DNA of 64,000 nt. It comes from CAWGMT01 sp963823675. GTDB taxonomy: Bacteria > Planctomycetota > Planctomycetia > Isosphaerales > Isosphaeraceae. Of this stretch, positions 11,527-20,278 are shown one piece after another. The notes under the pieces were generated by a model that saw only the letters and a list, made by a program, of their open reading frames with translations, had not been told where the DNA came from and searched no databases. The stretch lies in contig CAWGMT010000014.1 in assembly GCA_963823675.1 (NCBI GenBank), positions 248,001 to 312,000 of the forward strand, given 5' to 3'. Position 1 is the first letter of the stretch; each line of letters opens with the position of its first letter. The position numbers were made by a program, and so were the translations under genes.

Positions 11527-13186
11527 ATGAACACCGAAAATCACGCTTTCGCCCGACTATCTGACCTGGACGCCCTGCGGGCCGTCGCCATGCTGCTGGG
11601 AATCGTCCTGCACGGCGCGCTGTCGTTCTTTCCGTCGTTCTGGATCGTCACGGATCGTCAGCAGAATCCCGCTTTCGGAATCCTCGTCTCCGCCATTCAC
11701 GGCTTCCGGATGCCGCTCTTCTTCGTCATGAGCGGCTTCTTCAGCGCAATGCTGCTATCCCGGCGAGGCCGCGCGTCGCTGGTCAAACACCGGTTCTTCC
11801 GGGTGTTCCTCCCCTTGCTGGTGGGGATGTTCACCATCACGCCGGCCACGACCTGGATCTCCGCCGTCGCGATGTCATCCGCCGCCGTGAAATCCGGAAG
11901 TGCCCCGCCGTCCGCGGGGGTGTCGGACATCTGGGCGGCCGCAGAAGCGGGCGACAACGGGGCCATCGAGCGGCACCTGGCGAATGGGGCGGCCGTCAAC
12001 GGCCCGGACGGCAAATTCGGCTCAACTCCCTTGGAGCGGGCAGCGCTGGCGGGTCGCGCGGAGGCCGTGGAGCTGCTCATCCGCCGCGGCGCGGACGTGA
12101 ACGCCGTCGATCGGGACCGCGGCACGCCGCTGCACGCAGCGGCCTTCCTGGGCCACGCCAAGGTCGTCCACGCGCTGGTCGAGAACGGCGCCGACGTTAA
12201 CGCGGTGAACGTCCGCGGCGAGACGCCGCTTGGTGTCGCGATCATTGACGAGGGAACGACACGTTACTTCGCGTCGCTGCTTCAGCTCGAGCTCGATGCG
12301 GAGGGGCTGGGCAGCCGCAAGGCGGCGGTCGCGGAGCTATCTGCGCCAGCATGGCGCGACGGTGGGGAAGACAGCGGGCGTGGCGGACGCGCTGATGCAG
12401 TGGCCTCTCTTCAATCACCTCTGGTTCCTCTGGTTTCTCTGGTGGCTGGTGCTCGGGCTGGCGGCTGTCTCTGCCCTGGGCGCGCAATTGCCGTCGATCC
12501 GGCTGCCCGCGCGGATGGTCCTCTCGCCCGCCCGCTACCTCTGGCTAGTCCCGCTGACGATGATTCCCCAGTGGTTCATGGGAGCCGGTGGCTCATCCCC
12601 GCTCTTCGGGCCGGATACTTCTGCCGGACTCCTGCCAATCCCGCACGTCCTGGCGTATTACGCAATATTCTTCGGCTTCGGCGCACTCTATTTCGAATTC
12701 GACGACCGGTCCGGTCGCGTCGGCGAGCGATGGTGGCTCCCCCTTTCAATCGCGCTCCTCGTCGTGTTCCCGATCGGGATGGCCCTCTCGGCGGGATGGC
12801 TCGGACCTCGTGGCGCCGGGCCCAACCCGTTGGCGCGCCGGACTCTCTCCGTTGTCTTGCAGTCGGCGTACCCCTGGCTCATGACGTTCGGCCTCATGGG
12901 GTTATTCCGGCGGTACTGCCCCTCCGAGAGCCCGAAGATGCGGTACCTGTCAGACTCGGCCTACTGGCTCTACCTGGCCCATCTGCCGCTGATCATCGCA
13001 GCCCAGTACGTGGTGCGAGACTGGCCGTTGCCGGCCCTCGTCAAGTTCCTGCTCATCGTCGCGGTCGTGACCGCGTTCCTGTTGTGGACGTACCAGACCC
13101 TGGTGCGCTACACCTGGCTGGGGCGGTTCCTGAACGGGCGGCGCGTCCGGCCCGCGCGGCCTGCTGCGCCAGCCGCCGTCGCGTGA
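11527..13186 (+). CDS. Membrane acyltransferase (acyltransferase-3/OpgC type) with an internal ankyrin-repeat insertion (one frameshift)
   Basis: About 553 residues. The first ~115 residues are acyltransferase-3 membrane segments with the family start LDALRAVAMLLGIVLH and the second-helix motif FFVMSGFF. Residues ~135-265 are soluble ankyrin repeats (NGAAVNGPDG, TPLERAALAGRAEAVELLI, GADVNAVDRDRGTPLHAAA, NGADVNAVNVRGETPL). Membrane segments then resume with HLWFLWFLWWLVLG, as expected for the second half of an OpgC-like acyltransferase, and run to the C-terminus (YWLYLAHLPLIIAAQYV). One frameshift near 12325-12345 joins LGSRKAAVAEL to LRQHGATVGKTAG, which is itself ankyrin-like. Such enzymes move acyl groups onto surface glycans; the substrate is unknown. 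Flanking DNA gives no operon partner. Confidence 0.85.
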
Positions 13187-13351
13187 TTCCGTCCAGCAGT
13201 CGTAGCTGAAACCGACGCCGGTCTGCGCAGCGCGTAATCGCCGACCGTCGTGCTGCCTGACACTAGGATAGACGGTCACATTGACAACGACACCAAGCAA
13301 TCGAGTGTCTTGCAAGTCAAGTGGTGTGAACTCGCTCTACTGATTCCTCCG

Positions 13352-13380
13352 TTGACATCTACGGAAGAATCCGTAGTACA
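13352..13380 (+). promoter_or_regulatory. Promoter with BlaI-type operator ahead of the first blaI gene
   Basis: A perfect -35 TTGACA (13352-13357) is followed by the inverted repeat CTACGG-6 nt-CCGTAG (13359-13376), which covers the spacer and a weak -10 (TAGTAC, 13374-13379). The layout matches the promoter at 50516, where a different palindrome with the same 6-nt gap lies over the -10. Autorepression by the BlaI protein is inferred. Confidence 0.6.
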
Positions 13381-13424
13381 TGGTCGCGTGGCACATGATT
13401 CTTGGTTCGGAAGGTGGTTCATCG

Positions 13425-13820
13425 ATGGCGAGGCGACCGCAAGCAACTCCACCGGAAGCCGAATTGGAGCGTCTGAAAGTTCTCTGGGAACGCGGCCCCA
13501 GTACGGGACGGGAGGTGCTGGATGTCCTGGTCGCACAGCGGAAACGAGCCTACACATCCGTAATGAGCGTACTCAACATCATGGCGAACAAAGGGCAAGT
13601 GATCAGAAAGCCGCATGGACGTGCATTCCTTTACTCCGCCAAACGGCCGCGTGAAAAAACATTGGGCAAGATGGTCAGCAGTCTTCTGGGGCGTGCCTTC
13701 GAAGGGTCCGCTGCAACCTTGGTGTCTCAGTTGCTCGACCAATCGAAACCGACAGCCCAAGAACTCGACAACATTCGGAAAGTCATCGAAGAATATGAAG
13801 GCAAGAGCAACGTCCAATGA
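13425..13820 (+). CDS. BlaI/MecI-family transcriptional repressor
   Basis: 131 residues, the usual family length. It is a winged helix: PPEAELERLKVLWERGPSTGREV, then the recognition helix region YTSVMSVLNIMANKGQV and a basic wing (RKPHGRAFLYSA), then the C-terminal dimerisation helices. ATG 13425 has a strong GGAAGGTGG (13409-13417) 7 nt upstream. In the family the protein is inactivated by cleavage through an M56 protease encoded next door. Here the next gene starts by ATGA overlap at 13817, but only its N-terminal piece is M56-like, so normal induction is probably lost. Confidence 0.9.
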   Translation: MARRPQATPPEAELERLKVLWERGPSTGREVLDVLVAQRKRAYTSVMSVLNIMANKGQVIRKPHGRAFLYSAKRPREKTLGKMVSSLLGRAFEGSAATLVSQLLDQSKPTAQELDNIRKVIEEYEGKSNVQ

Positions 13821-14518
13821 GTCCGTTCTCGATGAATCTCGTGGCAGAGTTTGCGGAGCTTCTGACGACGGCGCTGATTCACTTTGTTTGGCAGGGTGCC
13901 GTCCTCATGCTCATTCTGCTCGTCATGGCAAAGGCCCAGGCCAACGCGGATTTGGGGGAGGCCGGATTGAACTTTACCAAGGTCAGAGCACCTTTCGACG
14001 GCTTCGTTGACCGCGTGAAACAGCAGGGCAGCCTGGCCAGGAAGGGGGATATTCTCGCAACCTTGTCCGATAACAGCCTGGTGTGGGATTATTTCAACGT
14101 CCCCGAAGCCCGTTACCCGGCGGACTTTCCGAACCCGAACCGCCTGCGGCGTCACGGTCAGAGAGGTACCGTGCTGATCAGTCGAGTGCTGAATGACGCC
14201 ATCGTCATTCCTCAAACGGCGACTTTCCAACTTCTTGACAAGCGGTACGTTTGCGTCGTCGACAAAGAGGACGTGGCGCATCTGCGCGAGATCGTGATTC
14301 AGCATGAATTGGAAGACCTCTTCGTCATCGAGAAGGGGGTTGGCGTGGACGACAGGAGCATTCTCGAGGAGATCCGACGGGTTCACGACGGCGAAAAAGT
14401 GGAATGTGAGGATCGCGCAGAGGAGGGGATAAGTCGACTTACGAAGGCAGTGGCAACGTCCCGCACCTGCGTTCTTGACCGACCGGCCGAGGGCGCGGAC
14501 AATGCCCGAGGACGGTGA
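13817..14518 (+). pseudogene. Chimera: BlaR1/M56 N-terminus fused in frame to an internally deleted RND efflux adaptor
   Basis: 233-residue open frame. Residues 1-38 (FAELLTTALIHFVWQGAVLMLILLVMAKA) are the first membrane helix of an M56/BlaR1-like protein. From about residue 40 the sequence is that of a planctomycete RND periplasmic adaptor (LNFTKVRAPFDGFVDRV, GDILATLSDNSLVW, GTVLISRVLNDAIVIPQ, VVDKEDVAHLREIVIQHELED). Within the adaptor, PEARY runs straight into ADFPNP; in family members ~40-50 residues of beta-barrel lie between, so there is an internal deletion. The last ~40 residues are not family-like. No M56 zinc site exists. The gene overlaps blaI by ATGA. Two deletions best explain it; a functional product is doubtful. 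Confidence 0.75.
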
Positions 14519-14563
14519 CTGGTGGCCGATACCGGGGAGGCAGCGGCGATGAAACGAGTCTTT

Positions 14564-14753
14564 ATATGAGCCAGGCGCCCAGCCAGAACAGAGCCTGGCG
14601 CTGTACCGGGTGCTCAGAGACGCTGGCGTACCGGCGGAACTGCACATTTACGACGAGGGCGGGCATGGGTTCGGTGTGAGGAAGACAACACGGCACGTCT
14701 CGAGCTGGCCGGAGCGGTGCGCCGAGTGGCTGAAGCACCGAGGCATCCTATGA
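14564..14753 (+). pseudogene. C-terminal remnant of an alpha/beta-hydrolase (esterase-like)
   Basis: An open frame without a start reads SLALYRVLRDAGVPAELH, then IYDEGGHGFGVRK and ends CAEWLKHRGIL. This is the typical end of a xylanase/acetylesterase-type alpha/beta-hydrolase, with the catalytic histidine in GGHGFG. The stop overlaps the ATG at 14750 (ATGA), so it was once the first gene of an operon with the Tat-signal protein. The rest of the gene is missing upstream. Confidence 0.7.
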
Positions 14754-14977
14754 ACGATCAGAGCCATGATCGCCAGAGGCTGGACCGACGCAGCTTCGTC
14801 AAGGCATCGCTCTTGCCGGCGGCGTTGGCCATCCCGGACGGTCCGGCCATGCATCCGGTACAGGGCGCCGAGTCGCCCCTGCAAGAGCCAGCCGCTGGAC
14901 CGGAAATCATCGACACCAATTCCGCCGCAAGGGTTATTCCCTGGGGTTGGGATCTTTGCAGCGGGCCCCGCAGTTGA
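14750..14977 (+). pseudogene. N-terminal remnant of a Tat-exported amidohydrolase-like protein
   Basis: 75 residues. A twin-arginine signal DRRSFVKAS is followed by an alanine-rich hydrophobic stretch and then EIIDTN, the usual first strand of planctomycete metal-dependent (TIM-barrel) hydrolases. After that the sequence loses similarity (SAARVIPWGWD) and stops. Coupled by ATGA to the hydrolase remnant upstream. The TIM-barrel assignment rests on EIIDTN only and is tentative. Confidence 0.5.
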
Positions 14978-15147
14978 ATTGAAACGTCAGCAGCGCGTTT
15001 CGGTCACATCAACTCGAGCAAAACCCGGCGCTCAGCCGGAATCGGGCCCGCGTTCGTTGAACCCAGTCGAGTCGTGCAGTACGATAAGACTCGGACTTCT
15101 CCGCCACACGATCGAGGGCGGCGTCAATTCAGAAGGAGCAGCCCAGC

Positions 15148-16122
15148 TTGAAGTGGGCGTGGATTATCATCCCGGTCGTGGCGCTCGGAATGAGAATCGG
15201 GCCTGGCCGGCCGGAAGCGAAGGGCGCCGACGGGGGTTCGCCGGCGCCCGGGGACCTCGCGCTCATCGTCGTCGGACTGGCGGGCGACGACGAGCATGAG
15301 GCTCTCTTTCGCGAGACGGCTCGAGCATGGCGGCGCTGGCTGACCGATTCGCTCCAGTTTCCCGCCGGCGGCGTTCGAGTCCTTTTTGGCGAGCGCGGGG
15401 AGCCGAGTCTGGACGCCGGTCCGGCCTCGCGCCAGGCGATCGCCGAGGAAGTCGCAACGATCCGCCGCACGCTCGCCCCCGAAGGCCGGCTCTGGGTGTT
15501 CTTCCTGGGGCATGCCAACGTGAGCGGAGGGCATGTCTTCTTGCATCTGCCGGGCCCCGACTTGCGCGAGGATGAGCTGGGGGCCCTCTTCGACGGCATC
15601 ACGTGCCGCGAGCAGGTCTTCTGGTTCACGACCTCGGCTTCGGGCTGGTTTCTGCCGGCCCTTTCCGCCGCGGGCCGCATCGTGATCACCGCCACGGCCC
15701 CCGACCAGGAGTTCAACGAGACCGAGTTCCCTCACGCGCTCGCCGAGCTATCACGGCGGAGCCCGGCCGAGCTGGACCAGGATGGCGACGGCAAGGTTTC
15801 GGTCTGGGAGTTGTTCGTCCACACGGCGCAAGCCGTCGAGGACCGTTTCGCCGCCGACCGCCGCGTCCCGACCGAGCATGCCCAGCTCGACGACAACGGC
15901 GACAGGCGCGGCACCGAGCGTCCGGAGCCGGACCGAGCCGATTCCCCGCAAGAAAAGCCGGCCAAACGCGAATCCCATGATGGCGAACTGGCGAAAAAGA
16001 CGTTTCTGAAACTCAAGGTTCGACAAGACTCTCGCTTCCCCCAATTCAACCGGAGACGGGCTTCTCCATGGCGACCCCCATCCAGACCGACCCCCCCGCC
16101 GAACCGAGTGACGACGATGTGA
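15148..16122 (+). CDS. Caspase/legumain-like fold protein, probably catalytically dead, first gene of MoxR operon
   Basis: About 300 or more residues from TTG 15148, which has AAGGAG (15133-15138) 9 nt upstream. An N-terminal hydrophobic segment (WAWIIIPVVALGM) suggests export or membrane anchoring. The core resembles caspase-like/C13 peptidases: a strand-histidine segment WVFFLGHAN and, where the cysteine of the 'CxSG' motif is expected, TTSASGWF. No cysteine is present at that position. An EF-hand-like calcium loop DQDGDGKVSVWELF lies near 15780. The last ~20 residues overlap the MoxR start at 16068 and look non-native, so the true stop may differ by a frameshift. Position in the operon suggests a role with the MoxR/VWA machinery. 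Confidence 0.6.
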   Translation: MKWAWIIIPVVALGMRIGPGRPEAKGADGGSPAPGDLALIVVGLAGDDEHEALFRETARAWRRWLTDSLQFPAGGVRVLFGERGEPSLDAGPASRQAIAEEVATIRRTLAPEGRLWVFFLGHANVSGGHVFLHLPGPDLREDELGALFDGITCREQVFWFTTSASGWFLPALSAAGRIVITATAPDQEFNETEFPHALAELSRRSPAELDQDGDGKVSVWELFVHTAQAVEDRFAADRRVPTEHAQLDDNGDRRGTERPEPDRADSPQEKPAKRESHDGELAKKTFLKLKVRQDSRFPQFNRRRASPWRPPSRPTPPPNRVTTM

Positions 16123-17100
16123 AAGCCGTCGCCCAGCTGCGCAAGGCCCGCGAACGGTTGCGGCGAAGAGATCGGCCGGGTGGTGGTCGGCCAGGACGTG
16201 GTTCTGGACAATCTGCTGGCCGCGCTGCTTTGCCGGGGCCACGCGCTCATGGTCGGGGTTCCCGGCCTGGGCAAGACGCTGATGGCCAAGACCATCGCCA
16301 GCACGCTCAGGATGACCTTCAACCGCATCCAGTTCACCCCCGACCTGATGCCCTCGGACATCATCGGCACCGACGTCATCGAGGAAGATCCCGAGACCGG
16401 CCGGCGCCGGCTCGAATTCATCCAGGGGCCGCTGTTCACTCATTTCCTGCTGGCCGACGAGATCAACCGCGCCCCGCCCAAGACCCAGGCAGCCCTGCTT
16501 GCAGGCGATGCAGGAGCAGGAGGTCTCGGTCGGCCGGCGCAGCTACAGGCTGGAGCCGCCGTTCTTCGTCGATCGCCACCCAGAACCCGATCGAACAGGA
16601 GGGGACGTATCCCCTGCCGGAGGCCCAGCTCGACCGGTTCATGTTCAATATCCCGGTCGGCTACCCCAGCCCCGAGGAAGAGGTGGCCATCGTCAAGAGC
16701 ACGACGGCCAACCTCGAGCCCGAGGCGCGGCCGGTGCTCGACGCGGGCGAAGTGGTCCGGCTCCAGCAGGTCGTCCGCGGCGTGCCGGTCGCCGATGCCG
16801 TGGTGCGCTATGCCGTCGATCTGGCCATCGCCTCACGGCCGGTCGCGGGCAAGGCCGAGCCTCGCGTCCACAAGTTCTTGACCTACGGCGCCAGCCCGCG
16901 GGCGTCGCAGTACCTGATCCTGGGAGCCAAGGCGCGGGCCATTCTCGCCGGCCGTTTCCATGTCGATTTCGCCGACGTCCGCGCCGTCGCCTTGCCGGTC
17001 TTGCGCCATCGCCTGGTGCTGAATTTCCACGCCCGGGCCGAGGGGATCGACGCCGACGGTCTCGATCCGCAGACTGATCGAGATCGTCCCGGCGAGGTAA
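16068..17100 (+). CDS. moxR: MoxR-family AAA+ ATPase (four frameshifts)
   Basis: About 344 residues after joining five pieces. Breaks lie near 16150-16170, 16495, 16575 and 17073. At the last one an extra G in GGTCTCGATCCGC separates the body from the natural end RLIEIVPAR and stop at 17098. Signatures: VVGQDVVLDN, Walker A GVPGLGKT, Walker B LLADEINRAPPKTQ, sensor segment IATQNPIEQEGTYPLPEAQLDRF (sensor 1, arginine finger region). MoxR ATPases act as chaperones that insert metals or activate partner proteins together with VWA proteins, which follow here. All key residues are intact despite the frame breaks, which argues for sequence errors rather than decay. Confidence 0.85.
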
Positions 17101-17192
17101 CTCGACTCCGGGAAACGGAAAGGTCAAGACCATGAGCCGGGCGCCGCGAGACCATTCCGGCCGCGCCCACGCCGAAGCGGGTCGCGCGGTTC

Positions 17193-18135
17193 GTGGGTCT
17201 GAAGAAGGGCCGGGCCGAGTCCGAGAAATCGGTCCGCACGGCGAACCTGCTCCACGAATATATCGATCCCGTGCTCCTGGCCAATCTCGAGGACCTCGAG
17301 CTGATCGCGCGCACGGTCGTCGAGGGCTTCCTGCACGGGCTGCACCGGAGCCCTTATGTGGGCTTTTCCGTCGAGTTCGCCTCGCACCGGGAGTATCTGC
17401 CCGGCGACGACCTGCGGCACTTGAACTGGAAGCTCTACGCCCGCAACGACAAGCTCTACATCAAGCAGTACGACGCCGAGACCAACCTCGACTGCCACCT
17501 GGTCGTCGACGTGAGCGGCTCGATGGAGACGAAGAGCGCGGGCATCTCCAAACGGCGGTATGCGACGATGCTGGCCGCGGCGGTGGCTCACCTGGCCTTG
17601 ACTCAGCGCGACGCCGTCGGGATCACGCTCTTCGCCGATCGGGTGCTCGCTCATGTCAAGCCGCGGGCCAAGGCCAACCAGCTCGACGAGATCCTGGCGA
17701 CGATGGTGCACTGTCCCGGGCAGACGCCGGCCGCGTCGGCCGGCGTGCTGCACGAAGTCGCCGAGCTCATGCCCCGGCGCGGGCTGGTCGTGCTCGTCAG
17801 CGACCTCTTCTTCGAAACCGACGACGTCTTCTCGGGCCTCGACCATTTCCGGTTCCACGGGCATGACCTCGTGGTTTTCCACGTGCTCGACCCGCTCGAA
17901 CACCACTTGCCGCTGGAAGGACAGGTGCGGTTTCACGACCTGGAAACCGGCGACGAGCTGACGACCCAGGTCGACGAGATCCGCGCCGCGCTACACGGCC
18001 GCGATCGCCGCCTGGCAGACCGAGCTCGACGCCGGCTGCCGGGGCCGCGAGATCGACCGGGTCACCATGACCACCGATCAGCCGCTCGAGCGAGCGCTCT
18101 ACGATTACTTGACGAGACGATCTCAACTGTACTGA
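17193..18135 (+). CDS. DUF58 domain protein with VWA-like fold (one or two frameshifts)
   Basis: About 313 residues. The DUF58 signature FSVEFASHREYLPGDDL, RHLNWKLYAR is complete, followed by the VWA metal-site-like VVDVSGSM. The end of the coding sense needs one frame change near 17985, where an extra base precedes YTAAIAAWQTELDAG; the reading then stops at 18133-18135. The start is uncertain: GTG 17193 (MGLKKGRAESEK) is in frame, while an ATG at 17132 in another frame may be the true start if a second indel exists. Downstream partner of MoxR; such pairs are constant in planctomycetes. Cytoplasmic or membrane-peripheral. Confidence 0.85.
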
Positions 18136-18154
18136 TCCGGATCGCGAGGCGCCA

Positions 18155-20122
18155 TTGGGGGGACTGGGCTTCATCCATCTGGGGTTCCTGGCGGCCGGAG
18201 CGGCGGTGGCCGTGCCGATCGTGATCCACCTGCTGTTTCGGCAGCGGGCGCGGCGGGTCGAGATCGGGACGCTCCACTTCCTGCGGGTGGTGCTCCGCGA
18301 TCAAGCTCGGCGCCGCAAGATCCGGCGCTGGCTCCTCCTGGCCTTGCGGGCCGCCGGCGTGCTCTTGCTCGCCCTTCTGTTCGCACGACCGTACTGGAAG
18401 GCCCCCGAGACACTGGGAAGCGAGCGGGAGGTCGTGCTCTTGATCGACCGCTCGGCGAGCATGGCCGCCGGAGCCGCGGGAGCCTCGCCCTTCGACAAGG
18501 CCCAGCGGCAGGCTGGCCGAGCTCATCCGCGGCCTACCCGACGGGTCCGCGGTCCGCCTGGCGTATTTCGATGCCGACGGGGTCGACGCCCGCCCGTGCG
18601 GTCCGAGATCGATCCCGCGATCCGCCCCGGCCTGGCCGGCACCGACTACACCAAGGCACTCGGCTGGGCGCGCGACATCGTCGTCGCGTCGCGGCGGTCG
18701 AAGCGGCAGGTGTTTCTCTTGACCGACCTTCAGCAGTGCGGTGTTGGCCCACCACTTGCCGGCGGCTTTCCGCCGGCCGCGGACGTCGAGCTGATCGACG
18801 TCGGCCGTCCGCTGACAACCAACCTGGCCGTCGAGGACGTGCTGGCCGAACAGACCGACCTCCGTGACGGCAAGCCCGTGATCGTCGCGGCCCGCGTCTT
18901 CAACGCCGGCGTTTTTCCCGCTCGAGACGTTCGAGTCAGGCTGTCGCTCGACGGGCAAGCCGCCGATCGAACAAGACAGTGACGCTCGACCGGTCATTCC
19001 CGCCAGCTCGTACGATTCGAAGTGCCGATCAAGGAGCCGGGCCTGTACCACGGTTTCGTCGAGGTCGCCGGCGGAGACGACCTGCCGTTCGACGATCGCC
19101 GCTGGCTGGCCTTCGAGGCCCGCCTCCCCGATCGGGTGCTCTTGATCGACGGCGAGCCGGGACCGTCGGTTTCGGCAACGAGACCTATTACCTCGAAACG
19201 GCCCTGCGGCTCAGGCTGCCGGGCGACGAGTCGACGGCGTCCGCGACCCCATACGAGCCGACGCGTCTTTCCGGGAGCGGCCAGGGAAATTCCCTGCCCG
19301 ACCTGAGCCCGTTCCGCGTCGTCGCTCTCTGCAATGTCGCCGAGATCTCGCCGGACGAATCGCGAGCCCTCGCGCGCTTCGTCGAATCGGGCGGGAGCTT
19401 GATCATCTTCACGGGAGACCAGGTCAAGCAAGGGGCGTATGCCGCCCTCGAGCAGGCCAGGCTCCTGCCCGCGCGAGTGCAAGGGCCGGCGGAGATCGGA
19501 TCTTACCGCTTCGCCGACTGGGTCAAGGACCACCCGATCCTCAGCCCGTTCGCCGACCCCCAGTACGGCGACCTGCGAACCCTCCGGTTCCGGCGAATCA
19601 CGCGCCTGCTGGCCGATCCCGACGCCCGCGTGCTCGCCACTGCGCCCGAAGGCGTGCCGCTGCTGGTCGAGAAAGCCGCCGGCCAGGGGCGCGTGATCGT
19701 GTTCGCCTTCCCCGCCGACAACGCCTGGGGAGACTGGGCAATTCATCGACTCTACGTGCCGCTCGTCCATCAGTTGCTCGGCTACCTGACCAACCGGCTG
19801 CCGGAGACCAGTCCCGTGCGGTTCGACCGCGCCGGCCCAGGTCCGGCGCAGTCTCCCGGCGTCATCCTCAACAACGGCAGCGCGCTCGTCCGAAACGTCG
19901 ATGCCGCCGAGTCGGAGATCGAGCGGACCACCGTGGCCAAGCTGCGCGAAGCGTACCGGCTTCCCGAGGGAACCAGGAGCGTCGCGCGCCGAGGAAGACG
20001 GGGCGGACAATCTGGCGGCCACGGGCGAACGGCCAGACGAGCTGTGGCGAACTGTCGCCTGGGCGCTGCTGGTCGTGCTTGTCGTGGAAATGTTTGTCGC
20101 CAACCGGACTTATGCGTCATAA
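18155..20122 (+). CDS. BatA-type membrane protein with VWA and GATase-1-like domain (several frameshifts)
   Basis: About 655 residues. It opens with the BatA N-terminal helix pair (LGFIHLGFLAAGAAVAVPIVIHLLF... RRKIRRWLLLALRAAGVLLLALLFARP). The VWA metal motif is LLIDRSASMA. A glutamine-amidotransferase-like segment follows (LPDRVLLIDGEPG ... ALARFVESGGSLIIFTGD), and a C-terminal membrane helix ends the protein (LWRTVAWALLVVLVVEMFVANR). Frame changes are needed near 18515, 18590, 18960, 19010, 19165 and 19980; the first two compensate each other. TTG 18155 is 20 nt after the DUF58 stop. Function: envelope component acting with MoxR, by family analogy only. Confidence 0.8.
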
Positions 20123-20162
20123 TCACGAGGATTCGAGGCTTGGCCGCTGCGCGAGAATCCGT

Positions 20163-20209
20163 GCCGCCTTTCGCTGCGCGAAAGGAACTTCTCTCGCGGA
20201 GCGACAGAC
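20163..20209 (-). repeat. Dispersed 47-bp repeat, copy A
   Basis: Read on the minus strand it matches the plus-strand copy at 56263-56309 at 39 of 47 positions without gaps (shared TCGCTCCGCGA and AGCGAAAGGCG). It sits in the 156-bp gap between the BatA and DUF4175 genes and contains short complementary segments that could fold. Confidence 0.8.
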
Positions 20210-20278
20210 GGCTCTTCCGGGAAGCGCTTTACGTCCCGAGGCTTGGTTTCAATGGGGCATTTGCGAGGAGCGCAATTT

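Noticed and set aside
13727..14647. 306-residue minus-strand open frame across the graveyard
   Set aside because: The plus strand holds the recognisable adaptor and hydrolase fragments; the minus frame has no family signal.
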